NCBI GenBank assembly: GCA_963727015.1
Contig: CAVSEV010000007.1
Location: 62,001-126,000 of the forward strand
Source of the DNA: DATFVJ01 sp963727015
GTDB lineage: Bacteria > Actinomycetota > Actinomycetes > Streptosporangiales > Streptosporangiaceae
Direction: 5' to 3'
Length of the DNA stretch: 64,000 nucleotides
Below are positions 26,948 through 36,577 of the stretch, in pieces. The translations under genes were made by a program, and so were the position numbers. Numbering within the stretch: the first letter of the stretch is position 1; the number at the start of each line of letters is the position of its first letter. The notes below the pieces were generated by a model that was not told where the DNA came from, made no database searches, and was given only the letters and a program-made list of their open reading frames with translations.

Positions 26948-28162
26948 TCAGTTTCGCAGCGGCGGCGCGGCGGCACGTGCGAGCGAATCCTCGCCCGCAG
27001 GGCTCGCGTGCGTGATCGAGGCGGGCGTGCCTACCGCGCGCACGAGCAGGAAGGCAGCGTCATCGTCGAGCGGTGCACCGACATGACGCAGCACGTCGTC
27101 GCGCAGCCGTTCGAGGAGATCGGGTGGCTCATCGTCACCTGCGGCGGTCGTCAGCGCCGCCAGCCGCTGCGCGAGCGGGTAGAACTCTCGCCGCGAGTCT
27201 CTCGCTTCGGTAACGCCGTCGGTGTAAAGCAGCAATTGGTCGCCCGGGTTGAACGGCAGCTTGCGGCCGGCGCGCGAGCAGTCGCCTAGCGACATGAGGC
27301 CGAGCGGCGGCGCGGGCATCGGTACCTCGGCGATGCTCACCCGGCGGCGCGGCTGCTCACCGGGTCCGCCGGGAGTCAGCAGGATGGGCGGCGGGTGACC
27401 GCAGCTGTACAGGGTCACCTCGCTGACGTCGGGATCTATCTCGACCAGGACCGCGGTGACGAACTCCTCGTGCGTCTCCTCGCGGCGGGACAGGCTCGCG
27501 TCGAGCCTGCGGGCCACCTCGGCGAGTGTGCAGACGTCGTGCGCCGCTTCGCGGAAGACGCCAAGGACGTCAGCCGCGACTTCGACCGCGCCGAGCCCCT
27601 TGCCGCGGACATCGCCCATGATCAGCCGGATCCCGTACGGCGTGCGTGCCACCTCGTAAAGATCGCCGCCGACCCGAGCCTCGGCCGTCGCCGCCAGGTA
27701 CACGACGCCGAGCTCCAAGGGCCCCACCCGGCTGGGCAACGGCCGGAGCAGCGCCCGCTGCGCGACCTCCGCCACGGTCGTGACATCGGCAAGCTTCTGG
27801 TTCCGCCGCGAACTGAGCACGGCGCCGACCGCGCTGACTGCGGTCACCGCGACCACGGCGATCACGGTGGTGATAGCCAGCGACGGCGTCGCGCCGACGG
27901 TGCGCGTGGCAACCGCCACCGCGGCGGCCAGGCTGATCCCGCCATAGATCAGCGGGCGCCTGGCCTTAGTTGTGCCGATACCGGCGAGCGCTGGCGGAAC
28001 CGCGAGCAGTGGCTCGAGGAACAGCGGCTGACGCGAGGCATGCCCGGCGCAGAACACCACCACCACGGCGATGAGCGGTACCGCGCACAGCAGGTGCCAG
28101 AGGCCGGGCCACGGATCCCGCCGCCCCGGCGATTGATCGCCGCGCCCGCGCTCCAACGCCAA
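26948..28162 (-). CDS. Membrane-bound SpoIIE-type PP2C protein phosphatase
   Basis: A roughly 404-residue protein with about four N-terminal membrane helices (LWHLLCAVPLIAVVVVFCAG, LIYGGISLAAAVAVATRTVG, ITTVIAVVAVTAVSAVGAVL) and a cytoplasmic SpoIIE phosphatase domain: LGVVYLAATAEARVGGDLYE, IRLIMGDVRGKGLGA (metal Asp in GD), YSCGHPPP, LLLYTDGVTEARD (metal Asp) and a final DDDAAFLLVRA. Such proteins dephosphorylate anti-sigma-factor antagonists in actinobacteria. The start is uncertain: TTG at 28162 has AGGAGGCAGG upstream and begins before the first helix. No partner kinase gene is adjacent. Confidence 0.85.
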   Translation of the reverse strand: MALERGRGDQSPGRRDPWPGLWHLLCAVPLIAVVVVFCAGHASRQPLFLEPLLAVPPALAGIGTTKARRPLIYGGISLAAAVAVATRTVGATPSLAITTVIAVVAVTAVSAVGAVLSSRRNQKLADVTTVAEVAQRALLRPLPSRVGPLELGVVYLAATAEARVGGDLYEVARTPYGIRLIMGDVRGKGLGAVEVAADVLGVFREAAHDVCTLAEVARRLDASLSRREETHEEFVTAVLVEIDPDVSEVTLYSCGHPPPILLTPGGPGEQPRRRVSIAEVPMPAPPLGLMSLGDCSRAGRKLPFNPGDQLLLYTDGVTEARDSRREFYPLAQRLAALTTAAGDDEPPDLLERLRDDVLRHVGAPLDDDAAFLLVRAVGTPASITHASPAGEDSLARAAAPPLRN

Positions 28163-28551
28163 GCACCTGCCTCCTGCCTGCCCGGTTCGCCTGTACCTCC
28201 AGCCCCATGGGTCTAACGGCTGATTGAACGAACTTGTGCCCCGGGCAGCCCTAGCTAGATAAGTCTCGATCGTCCCACGACGGCCAGCGGCGTCGCGAGC
28301 CTGGCGACAAGTTTCCCCGGGTCGGCACCGGCAGTTTCGCTGGCACGTCACAGACGATCCCCGGGTCGGCACCGAATGTTTCCCAGCTCGGCAGGAACGA
28401 TCCCCCCGGCCGGCACCGAAGGTTTTCCCAGCCCGGCAGCGCCGATCGACGGCCGGTACGGAACGGCCGCCGCTCGGCGGCGGTCATCAGCCCGGGCGTC
28501 ACCCATGGCGGGTGAGCCCCCAAAGCAGCGTTGGCTATCCTCGCTGTCCCG
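28163..28551. other. Intergenic region between SpoIIE phosphatase and ClC genes
   Basis: About 390 bp containing a repeat array described separately. No gene is supported. Confidence 0.4.
28311..28441. repeat. Imperfect 43-44 bp direct repeat, two full copies and one partial
   Basis: The unit runs ACGATCCCCGGGTCGGCACC, GAATGTTTCCCAGCTCGGCAGG. Copy one is 28355-28397, copy two 28398-28441 with some changes, and a partial copy precedes at 28311-28347. It lies in the gap upstream of the SpoIIE gene and downstream of the ClC gene; role unknown. Confidence 0.65.
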
Positions 28552-29901
28552 CTACGGCACAGGCTCGGCCGGAGCACCGGCGGCGGGTGGCGCGGCAGCT
28601 GCGGCCGGGGCAGCGGCCGGCGCGGGCTCAAGCCGGAACGAGACCACATAGGCGACCACGACCGCGACGATCACGAGCGGCATGACTGCGAGTCCGTCAG
28701 AAAGCAGCAGCAATGTAGCCAGCAGAACAGAGGTCATCGGGAGCTTCAGCATGCCGGCGCACATCGCTCCGATGCCCATCGCCACGCCCGCCACGAGCGG
28801 CAGCCCGGGCAGGTGCGACAGCGCGATCCCGCCCGCCGCGCCGAGAAATAGCGAAGGGAACACGGGGCCGCCGCGGAAACTGCTGAGCGACCCGCCGTAG
28901 GCCAGACTCTTGCAGGCGAGCAGCAGTATCAGCGCGCCCACGGTGTAACTGGAGGCGTTAGTGATAAGCGGGCCCACCGCCGATTGCCCGGAGAAGAGTA
29001 CCTCCGATGCGCTCTTGCCTGTGGCTTCCGCGAACGCGATCGCCAGTCCCGCGATGGCCAGGCCGACCACCGGCATGAGTAGCACCATCCGCCGCTCGAT
29101 ATGTGGCCGCAGGAACAGGGCGAGCCGGTGAATGCCGACCGCGAGGAACGCCGCCGCCACGCCGATGACCAGTGCCCAGCCGAATTCGGCCGTATCGGGC
29201 CGGGTGAACTTGGGCAGGTTGGGAATCGCCAGTGAGAACGTTCCCCACCCAGTCCAGGCGTTCAGGCCGAGGAAAACCAGCGAGCCGACGCCGGCCGCGA
29301 GCAGGCCGGGCAGCAACACCAGCTCCATTGTCGCGCCGCCCAGCCCGGTTGCCTCCATCAGCAGGAACGCTCCCAGAATGGGTGACCCGAAGAGCGTGCT
29401 GATGGCGGCAAAGCTCCCCGCCGCACCTATCACCGCCGCCGTCCTCGGCGGCGCATCGCGTTTGGCGAGGCGCACCGCCAGCACGCCGAGCCCGCCGCCG
29501 ATCGCGATCAGCGGCGCCTCAGGTCCGAGCACCACGCCAAGGCTCAGCGTCGCCAGGGCGGCGAGCACCACTCCGGGTAGCTCGATGGGCGTGGGCGCGC
29601 CGCCGCCCGCCTTGAAGCCATCGGCGGGTGAGTGGCCCCCGGTACCTGGCAGGTACTTGATGGCGAGCGCCACCAGCACGCCGGCCACGCCAAGAAGCGG
29701 AAGTGGCCACCAGGGCGGCGTCCCATGGAAGCCCAGTTCTTTGGGGAGGTCGGTGAACAGCCACGTCTGAAGGACGCCGACCAGCTTAAGGAAGGCGTAC
29801 GCCACTGCGGAGACCGGCACCCCGATGATCGCAGCAAGGACCAGCAGCGCCACGTAGCCCCGGCTGCGCAACAGCGCGTAGGGATCGGGCGGACTCGTCA
29901 C
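28552..29901 (-). CDS. ClC-family chloride channel / Cl-H antiporter-like protein
   Basis: A 449-residue polytopic membrane protein of the voltage-gated chloride channel family. The selectivity-filter regions are recognisable but modified: GTGGHSPADGF stands where GSGIP lies, LGPEAPLIAIGGGLGVL replaces the usual GKEGP region, and GGPVFPSLFLGAAGG corresponds to the third helix-start motif. The divergent first motif means ion selectivity cannot be assumed. The C-terminus is an Ala/Pro tail without CBS domains. The start GTG at 29901 has a weak ribosome site. It is monocistronic. Confidence 0.88.
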   Translation of the reverse strand: MTSPPDPYALLRSRGYVALLVLAAIIGVPVSAVAYAFLKLVGVLQTWLFTDLPKELGFHGTPPWWPLPLLGVAGVLVALAIKYLPGTGGHSPADGFKAGGGAPTPIELPGVVLAALATLSLGVVLGPEAPLIAIGGGLGVLAVRLAKRDAPPRTAAVIGAAGSFAAISTLFGSPILGAFLLMEATGLGGATMELVLLPGLLAAGVGSLVFLGLNAWTGWGTFSLAIPNLPKFTRPDTAEFGWALVIGVAAAFLAVGIHRLALFLRPHIERRMVLLMPVVGLAIAGLAIAFAEATGKSASEVLFSGQSAVGPLITNASSYTVGALILLLACKSLAYGGSLSSFRGGPVFPSLFLGAAGGIALSHLPGLPLVAGVAMGIGAMCAGMLKLPMTSVLLATLLLLSDGLAVMPLVIVAVVVAYVVSFRLEPAPAAAPAAAAAPPAAGAPAEPVP

Positions 29902-30696
29902 CGGAGCTCACCGGCGCCAGGGGGCCGCTGGGCATGAGCGGCCCGGGTGGCAAGCGGACGAAGCAGGTTCAAGTTTCCTCCCTGCCCCGGCCCGGACTGC
30001 GGTGCAAGGTTGGGCGGCCAATAAGAATCGTCGTGCGGCCAGCGCGAATACGCCTCACCTGATCGGGGTGATAGCCGTGCGCCGCACTGTTGCGCATGCC
30101 TGCAGGCGGGCCGCCACAGGGGGCCCGGCCGGGCTGGGTAAGCGATCTCACCGGGACGGCGCGGAACGGGCGATCACGGGCGGTGGGCGCGATGCGCAAA
30201 TGGGTAAAAATGCCTAGGCACGTGACATGAGACTGGGTCCTGCCTGGCGTGCGGAAGCCGCCTGCGGCCGGTGCCTGATCACCTCCCGGAGCAGGAGCCG
30301 GCAACGGAGCCAGCTCGGCCCGGTGGGCGCCGGCCGAGATCACCTGCGGCCGGTGACACAAAATGGGCCATCAGGTGGTCGTAGCTGACCCGCGATGGGC
30401 CATCGCGCGCCAGCCACAGGACCGCGCCGGCGACGCCCCGGCGCTTCACCCGGTAGGGATGATTGCGAACCCATGGGGCTGCCGCAGCATCGGAGCCGAG
30501 GGAAGACGATCTCCACCTCGACGCCGGCGGCCAAGCGGCCACCGTCGCCCAACGTTGGCGGCGAAACGGCTGTCAGGTCGAGCGATCGCTTCCTTGCGCC
30601 CTGGCCCCTCGTGGTGGTCTGCGACAGCCCCCTGCCGGTTCGTTACAGGCGTAATTGGTAATGCGGGGCGGATTCGCCACCCGCTGCCACTAGGAA
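29902..30696. other. Intergenic region upstream of the DHA2 exporter
   Basis: About 795 bp between divergent ClC and MFS genes. I see no gene with family support. The stretch at 30360-30560 has long frames on both strands but no recognisable domain; an old gene remnant is possible. Confidence 0.35.
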
Positions 30697-32367
30697 ATGA
30701 GCGAGATGGCGAAGTCAACGGCGACGGGCGCTGCGGCGGCCAGTCCGGGCGTAACCCCGCCCGGCCCGGCACGGGCCGGGCTGGCGCTTATCTCGCTGAT
30801 CCTGGTGGCGGCGGTCGCCAACATGAACCTTGCCGTGGCTAACGTGGCGCTTCCGTCTATCGGCAGGGCGTTCGATGCCGGGCAGACGGCGCTCGACCTG
30901 ATCGCGGTCACCTACTCGCTCGGCCTGGCCGCATCGGTGATCTACCTTGGTGCGCTTGGCGACCGCTACGGACGCAAGATGCTGCTTGTCCTCGGCATGT
31001 TGCTATCTGTCCCCGCGTGCCTGCTTGCTGCCTTCGCGCCGTCCGACGGCGTTCTGCTCCTGGCCCGGATGTTCGGCGGCCTGGCGGCAGGCATGTCCTA
31101 CCCCACCACGCTGGCACTCATCACCGCCATGTGGTCGGGACCGGCGCGAACCCGGTCGATCGCGCTATGGTCCGGCATCGGCGGCGCCATATCCGCGGTC
31201 AGCCCGACTATCGCGGGCTGGCTGTTGCAGCACTTCTGGTGGGGTTCGGTCTTCTTGGCCACCTTGCCACTGGCCGTCGCGGCCCTGTTGATGGCGATCG
31301 CGTTCGTACCGAGCCACGTCAACGAGACCACTGATCCGGTGGACAACCTCGGCGGCGTCCTATCCGTGTGCCTCGTCGCGGCGCTGGTGCTAGCCATCAA
31401 TATCGCTGCCGTACCGGACAAGGGCGTCTTGACCCTGGGCCTGTCGGTGATCGCGCTTGCCGCCGGGATCGCTTTCTACCTGCGGCAGCGCCGGGCCAGA
31501 TCGCCACTGTACGACCTGCACATCGCGGGGCGCCGCGTTTTCTGGGTCGCGGCATGCGCGGGGATCATCGTGTTCGGCTCTCTCATGGCCGCTATCTTCG
31601 TTGGCCAGCAGTTCGTGCAGAACGTGCTCGGTGATTCGACGCTTGAGGCGGGCCTCGCCATCTTGCCGGCCGCCGCGCTCATGGTGCTCGTCGCGCCGTT
31701 TTCCGCCAAGCTGATCATTTCACGGGGTTCCAGGTTCACACTGCTTACCGGCTACGTCTTCTGCCTCCTTGGCTTCCTCACGATGCTGTTTCTCTGGCGG
31801 CAGGGAAGTCCGTTCTGGCAGGTGGGCCTCGGCTACGGGTTCATCGGGATCGGGGTCGGGTTCGCGGGCACACCGGCCTCGCACTCGCTCACCGGGTCGG
31901 TGCCCGTTCACCGGGCCGGCATGGCCTCAGGTACCGCCGACCTGCAGCGTGATCTTGGGGGCGCGATCATGCAGTCGATTCTCGGTGCGCTGCTCACGGC
32001 CGGATATGCGGCAGCGTTCGCGACCGCCATCGGCGCGGCGCCGCATGGTGAGCAGGTCAGCACCAGTGTCCAGAACCAGCTGACGAAGTCGTACTCGAGC
32101 GCGGCCGAAGTCGCCAGGCAATACCCGCAATACGCCGGCCAGATCACCGCCGCGGCCAAGTCTTCGTTCCTGACCGGCGCCAACTGGGCATATGCAGCGG
32201 GGATCGTCGCGATCTTGCTCGGCTCGGCGCTTGTCTTCTTCCTGTTCCCCAAGCAGCACCAGGAGGAGGACCTGCTCGCCCGCTACCATGCCGAGGACGT
32301 AGGAAGGCTTGCCGCGGCCAAGCCGGCCATCGCCGAGCACCCGCGTGAGCCAGGGAGCGTCCTGTGA
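30697..32367 (+). CDS. MFS transporter, DHA2 (EmrB/QacA) drug-exporter family
   Basis: A 556-residue membrane protein with about 14 helices. The family signatures are clear: the opening LALISLILVAAVANMNLAVA (helix 1), GALGDRYGRKMLLVLGML (motif A, between helices 2 and 3) and LFGGLAAGMSYPTTLALIT-like helix 4 (MFGGLAAGMSYPTTLAL), and a long helix-13/14 loop near the C-terminus. It exports hydrophobic compounds using the proton gradient; substrate unknown. Starts at ATG 30697 or 30706; the first follows CTAGGAA. No adjacent TetR or MarR regulator, so control is unclear. Confidence 0.9.
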   Translation: MSEMAKSTATGAAAASPGVTPPGPARAGLALISLILVAAVANMNLAVANVALPSIGRAFDAGQTALDLIAVTYSLGLAASVIYLGALGDRYGRKMLLVLGMLLSVPACLLAAFAPSDGVLLLARMFGGLAAGMSYPTTLALITAMWSGPARTRSIALWSGIGGAISAVSPTIAGWLLQHFWWGSVFLATLPLAVAALLMAIAFVPSHVNETTDPVDNLGGVLSVCLVAALVLAINIAAVPDKGVLTLGLSVIALAAGIAFYLRQRRARSPLYDLHIAGRRVFWVAACAGIIVFGSLMAAIFVGQQFVQNVLGDSTLEAGLAILPAAALMVLVAPFSAKLIISRGSRFTLLTGYVFCLLGFLTMLFLWRQGSPFWQVGLGYGFIGIGVGFAGTPASHSLTGSVPVHRAGMASGTADLQRDLGGAIMQSILGALLTAGYAAAFATAIGAAPHGEQVSTSVQNQLTKSYSSAAEVARQYPQYAGQITAAAKSSFLTGANWAYAAGIVAILLGSALVFFLFPKQHQEEDLLARYHAEDVGRLAAAKPAIAEHPREPGSVL

Positions 32368-32534
32368 CCGGGTGATTCTTTGACGGCCGGCGGCGATTGC
32401 CTGGCTCCGACCGCATCCCAGATGGCCGGCGTCACCGCCGTTGGCCGGGCTCCGGTTGGCCGGGCTCCGGTTGGCCGGGCTCCAGGCCGGCGATGGCCCA
32501 TTGGGGGCTGCAGGCCGGCAGTGGGAAACTGGAT

Positions 32535-32770
32535 ATCCTCCTGGAGGTGATCAGCCTGCCCATGCTCGTACATGTCTACGGCGATTCGCCTATCGCGCGC
32601 GTGGCCATGGCGCCTGCGGTGCTATGGGCTGGGACGTGCGCCCGAGCCACCAAGCCGGACCCAGTGATCCGGGCCTGCCAGGTCGCGGTCGTGGTCGCCT
32701 CGCACCGTGGCGATGAGGAGCGCGTGCTCGCTGAGGCGCTCAGTGCCGGGGCGCCTGGGCTGCTCGCTGA
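32535..32770 (+). pseudogene. Remnant of an XdhC/CoxF-type (CO/xanthine dehydrogenase accessory) Rossmann domain
   Basis: The frame reads MLVHVYGDSPIARVAM and then, shortly after, VAVVVASHRGDEERVLAEAL and SAGAP, which is the Rossmann core (GxxPxAR, then VVVASHGxDEE and AGxPY) of XdhC proteins. The N-terminal cysteine motif and the C-terminal third (the VGLVASxxRG region onward) are missing, and the linker between the motifs is short and unlike the family. It lies just upstream of coxD and coxE, where an intact XdhC gene is often found. Confidence 0.65.
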
Positions 32771-32839
32771 GGCGGCATGGGATTTCTGCCGGCCCCGCCG
32801 CCTTGCGGCGTTCGCCGCAGAAACCGGGCGTTATGGCAC

Positions 32840-33814
32840 ATGAGCGACATCACCGGGCATGCGGGCGACACGGCCCAGGACGCGGGCGGCACGGCCCAGG
32901 ACGCGGGCGGCACGGCCCAGGACGCGGGCGACATGGCCCAGCGCCTCCCCGATGTGCGCGCGCTTTCCGCAGGCCTTGACCACGCCGGGTACCTGGCAGA
33001 CGAGCCGCTGGCGATGGCGCTGTTCCTTGCCGTGCGCATGGGACAGCCGATTCTGCTCGAGGGCGAGCCCGGGGTGGGCAAGACCGAGGCCGCCAAGGCA
33101 CTCGCGGCCGTGATCGACACTCCGCTGGTACGCCTCCAGTGCTACGAGGGAATCGCCGCGGCCGAGGCGCTGTACGAGTGGAATTATCCCCGCCAGCTGC
33201 TCAGCATCAGGCTCGCGGAGGCCACGGGTGGCACCCTGCATGACGCGGATCTGTTCAGCGAGGACTACTTGCTCGCCCGGCCCCTGCTCGCGGCACTCGA
33301 CCACCGGGGACCACGGCCAGCCGTCCTGCTCATCGACGAGGTGGACCGGGCCGACGACGAATTCGAGGCGTTCCTATTCGAGCTGCTCGCGGAGTCGGCA
33401 GTCACCATCCCCGAGCTCGGCACCCGCAAGGCGGCGTTGCCGCCGATCACCATCCTGACTTCCAACCGGACCCGCGACCTGCACGATGCGCTCAAGCGCC
33501 GCTGCCCTTACCACTGGATCAGCTATCCGGACACCGGCCGGGTCGCCGCGATCATCAGGCGCAGGGTCCCCGCAGCGGCCGGCGACCTCGCGAACCAGGT
33601 GGCGGAGTCGGTGCGCCGGCTGCGCGGACTCGACCTGACCAAGCCGCCTGGCGTCGCCGAGGCCATCAGCTGGGCGACGGCGCTTCAGGTGATTGGCGCC
33701 GGCGAGCTGACGGCCGGGACGGCGCAGCAGACCATGAGCGCGGTACTCAAGTACTCGGAGGACAGCGAGGTGGTCGAGCGAGCTGGTCTCGCCACACTAG
33801 TCGGCGAACATTGA
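32840..33814 (+). CDS. coxD: MoxR-family AAA+ ATPase, CoxD-like
   Basis: An ATPase of the group that helps mature the CO dehydrogenase active site (CoxD). The 324-residue product has Walker A GEPGVGKTE (75-83), Walker B VLLIDEVDRAD (about 161-171), and sensor regions ITILTSNRTRDLHDALKRRC. Before the core, the first 35 residues contain three TAQDAGG heptapeptides. The ATG at 32840 is chosen because it begins the repeat region; earlier in-frame codons belong to the XdhC relic area. Next comes the VWA protein CoxE; MoxR-VWA pairs act together as a chaperone unit. No cox structural genes are in the window. Confidence 0.85.
   Translation: MSDITGHAGDTAQDAGGTAQDAGGTAQDAGDMAQRLPDVRALSAGLDHAGYLADEPLAMALFLAVRMGQPILLEGEPGVGKTEAAKALAAVIDTPLVRLQCYEGIAAAEALYEWNYPRQLLSIRLAEATGGTLHDADLFSEDYLLARPLLAALDHRGPRPAVLLIDEVDRADDEFEAFLFELLAESAVTIPELGTRKAALPPITILTSNRTRDLHDALKRRCPYHWISYPDTGRVAAIIRRRVPAAAGDLANQVAESVRRLRGLDLTKPPGVAEAISWATALQVIGAGELTAGTAQQTMSAVLKYSEDSEVVERAGLATLVGEH
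32869..32931 (+). repeat. 21-bp tandem repeat (three copies) encoding TAQDAGG
   Basis: Three copies of a 21-bp unit (GCACGGCCCAGGACGCGGGC core) at the start of coxD, in frame, encoding TAQDAGG three times with a degenerate fourth copy (DMAQ). Confidence 0.85.
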
Positions 33815-33866
33815 CCGAGCGTGACTTTGCGGCCATGACTGATCGAGCACGACTGGACCAGCGAAC

Positions 33867-35152
33867 ATGACCGAGGCGGCAGCTAATCCTGCTGCCCGCT
33901 CCGCGGGCGGCCCCGGTCACGACCTGGCGACAGTCGCCGCAGGTTTTGGCGCGGCGCTGCACGCGGCGGGACTGCCGGTGGGGCCGGACCGGTCCGAGCG
34001 GTTCGCCGGCGCCGTTACCATCATCCGGCCTGCCACCGTCCGGGAGCTGCACGGGTGCGGCCTGGCCACGCTGGTATCGGATCCGGACCAGATCGACACG
34101 TACAACCGGGTGTTCGCAGCCGTATTCGGCGGGCTGGCGGACCCGGCGGAGCAACGCGGCGACCCGAACTCCGAGCCGCTGCCCGGTGCCCGCACCAGAA
34201 AGGGCAGCGCAGACAGCGGAGCCGTTAAGGCCGATTCCTCGCACGCTGGCCCGGAAGCGTCGCGGGGGCAGCAGACGCCGGTGCCCATACCGGAGATTTC
34301 CAGCGCCGCCGAGCGGCTTGCCAGCCGTGATTTCGCCGACCTGTCACCCGACGAGCTGCCGCTGCTTGCCAGGCTCATGCGTGAGCTGGCTATCGCCACG
34401 CCGCCGCGGCGGACCCGCAGGTACAAGCGGACACCGGCCGGCCGCCGCACCGACCTGCGCACCACGTTGCGCAGGGCGCGGCGAACCGGCGGTGAGCCGT
34501 TCCGGCTTGCCCATGGCGCGCCACGGACCCGGCCGCGGCGGCTGGTGGTGCTGTGCGACATCTCCGGCTCGATGGAGCCGTATGCGAGGGCGATGCTCCA
34601 GTTGCTCTACTGCGCCACGGGAGGGGCCCGCGCCGAGGTATTCACGTTCGCCACCCGGCTGACCCGGCTGACGCAGGCCCTGGCACGCTCACGGCCGGGC
34701 GCGGCGCTCGAGCGGGCGGGCCAGGCAGCGCCTGACTGGTCCGGCGGCACTCGCATCGGCGCCGCGGTCAAGGAGTTCAACGACATGTACGGCTGCCGCG
34801 GCCTGGCCAGGGGAGCAGTCGTGCTGATCATTTCCGATGGCTGGGAAACAGGCGATCCAGCGCTGCTCGGTGCGCGATGGCGCGACTGTCGCGGGTCGCG
34901 CACCGTATCGTCTGGGCGAATCCGCGGACGCAGAGCCCCAGGTACCGGCCGGAGGTGGGCGGGATGGCGGCGGCCTGGCCCTACTGCGACGCGGTGGTGA
35001 GCGCGCACCGGCTTACCGAGCTTGCCGAACTGATGGCCGCGCTTGCCGATCCGGCGCGATCACGGCGGACCGTGCCGCTCCCGCCTTCGTGGTCCGCCTG
35101 CGTGACCCGTTTCCGTGTCCAGCTGCCCGGGCGAATAGCGCAGTCCGCTTAA
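33867..35152 (+). CDS. coxE: VWA-domain protein, CoxE-like, with a frameshift near 34872-34877
   Basis: Partner of the MoxR ATPase. The first frame encodes an N-terminal helical part, a charged basic region (PPRRTRRYKRTPAGRRTDLR) and the VWA domain with the MIDAS motif LCDISGSMEPYA and VLIISDGWETGDPALLGA. There the frame becomes noncoding-like, while another frame starting at 34877 continues the family sequence MARLSRVAHRIVWANP, PRYRPEVGGMAAAWPYCDAV, to a TAA at 35150-35152. The join at GCGCGATGG differs by one or two bases from an intact reading. Either a recent mutation or a sequencing error; the rest is intact, so it may be functional in the living cell. Confidence 0.75.
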
Positions 35153-35162
35153 CGAGAAGGGA

Positions 35163-36245
35163 TCATGAACGTGGCCGGCCAGCTAACGCACCCACGGCCG
35201 CGCCGGGCTGTAGAGCGGTGCTGGTGATGCGGACCCGGGGCACGCGTGCGACGAGTACGTCCGCGACGGAACGACGGCGCGTAACCCGGGCGTGGGTGGC
35301 GTAGCCGACGCGAAGAAGCACCTGAGGCGACGCGCCGTCCGCGATCTCGGCCTGGATCCTGCTGCGCGGCCCTGGAAGCTCGAGTGGCTGGGTGTGATAC
35401 GCGGCGCTGACGTCGGATGCGGCCGCATGGAGCAATAGCCGCTGTAGCGCGCGCCCAGCTAGCAGCCAGTCGAGCCGCCGGTCGCCGCGAGTGGTCAGCA
35501 GCACGGTGGTGCCGAAGGCATGAGCCGGCAGCTGAAGTGCTGGATCGGCTACGGGCGCCCGCCCGTGGTCGAATACGAAACCACGGTCGGCGAAAGCCAC
35601 GGCCTGGGGCTGGCGGCAGTGGACGGGCACGCCGTCACGCCTGCCGTTGCGGGCCGGCGCCGCCCAGCGGGCGAGTTCGTCGGCGGCCGCGGGGTCGGCG
35701 CACTGAGCCTCTTCGGCGCCGCGGATCAGTTCGGCGAGCAGGCGGCGCTGGTCACCGTTACCGATGATCGCCAGGCCCGCGTGTTCCGCATGCGCCGCCG
35801 CGGCAAGCTCGGCCATCAGCATGGGCGGCAGTGGCCGCCCGGCGAATGCGCCGCAGTGGGTATGCCGCTGCGATATCGCGTGGAACAGCAATTCCTCTTC
35901 CCGATCCGGCCGGCGGCAGCGTCCCCAGTGAACCTGCGCGAGCAGGCCAGCCTGGTGCGGATCGGGCAGCATCCGGACATCGGCCGCGAAGCCGAGGTGC
36001 CGCATGGCCAGGTACAAATTGAACAGCGCGGCACCGCAGCTGATCACAAGCTCCCGGCCGCCCGGATCGGTCCGCGGCAGATTACGGGAGAAGTCTGCGT
36101 ACAGGCTGATGCCGTCGTTCCTGCTGACGAAGTACCACGGCTGAGTGTTGTGCACTGACGGCGCCGTAATGGCCGCGCGGACGGCGAACCTGTGGCCGAG
36201 ATCGCGACGACGGTCGGCTCTCACGTTCCTTGTGGACGTGCCCAT
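35163..36245 (-). CDS. Acg-family nitroreductase-like FMN protein
   Basis: A 360-residue protein of the Acg family (nitroreductase fold, two domain halves) known in mycobacteria from the hypoxia-induced DosR regulon. The N-terminal half has APSVHNTQPWYF (28-39), the FMN-contact region of nitroreductases, and the C-terminal half has FGTTVLLTTRGDRRLDWLLA then AGRALQRLLLHAAA. Acg proteins are thought to sequester FMN rather than reduce substrates. ATG 36245 has GGGAGGGCC upstream. Its neighbours are a SHOCT membrane protein, a universal stress protein and the hyf-like operon, which together suggest a low-oxygen island. Confidence 0.85.
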   Translation of the reverse strand: MGTSTRNVRADRRRDLGHRFAVRAAITAPSVHNTQPWYFVSRNDGISLYADFSRNLPRTDPGGRELVISCGAALFNLYLAMRHLGFAADVRMLPDPHQAGLLAQVHWGRCRRPDREEELLFHAISQRHTHCGAFAGRPLPPMLMAELAAAAHAEHAGLAIIGNGDQRRLLAELIRGAEEAQCADPAAADELARWAAPARNGRRDGVPVHCRQPQAVAFADRGFVFDHGRAPVADPALQLPAHAFGTTVLLTTRGDRRLDWLLAGRALQRLLLHAAASDVSAAYHTQPLELPGPRSRIQAEIADGASPQVLLRVGYATHARVTRRRSVADVLVARVPRVRITSTALQPGAAVGALAGRPRS

Positions 36246-36577
36246 TGCACCGGCCCTCCCTGTGCGTCACATAAACCACAGCACGGGCAGGCCGAGTCCA
36301 GCAGGGCCGAACGGCCTGTCATGCGGACCCCGTTCGACCGGATTAAATCGGCTGTCGCGGCCGATTCCGCACCAGGTGCGCGGCTGGCTCCGCACTTCCC
36401 GGGCGCTCAAGCGCGTCGGCGTGCGGAGCCGCGTAGAGGTGGAATGGCAACGGTCACCTGGGTGATTGACGGCAACGGCGACCGGGCCGGGTGGGCCATT
36501 GCCAGGCACGCTATCCGCCAGCCCGGGGGGCGGCGCTCGGAACCCCCCGCCGCGGCCCGCCTGCTCGCGCCAGCGGG
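36246..36577. other. Gap between SHOCT gene and nitroreductase, with one candidate site
   Basis: About 330 bp without a gene. The only structure I see is the DosR-like palindrome at 36304-36317. Confidence 0.4.
36304..36317. promoter_or_regulatory. Candidate DosR/DevR-like box, GGGCCGAACGGCCT
   Basis: The 14-mer fits the mycobacterial-type pattern GGGnCnnnnGnCCC at all fixed positions but the last. It lies 59-72 bp upstream of the nitroreductase start, a normal activator distance. The match is short, so it is suggestive only. Confidence 0.35.

Noticed and set aside
30360..30660. Possible transposase or regulator remnant before the DHA2 exporter
   Set aside because: Some frames are open on both strands, but none gives a recognisable motif; I could not support any family.
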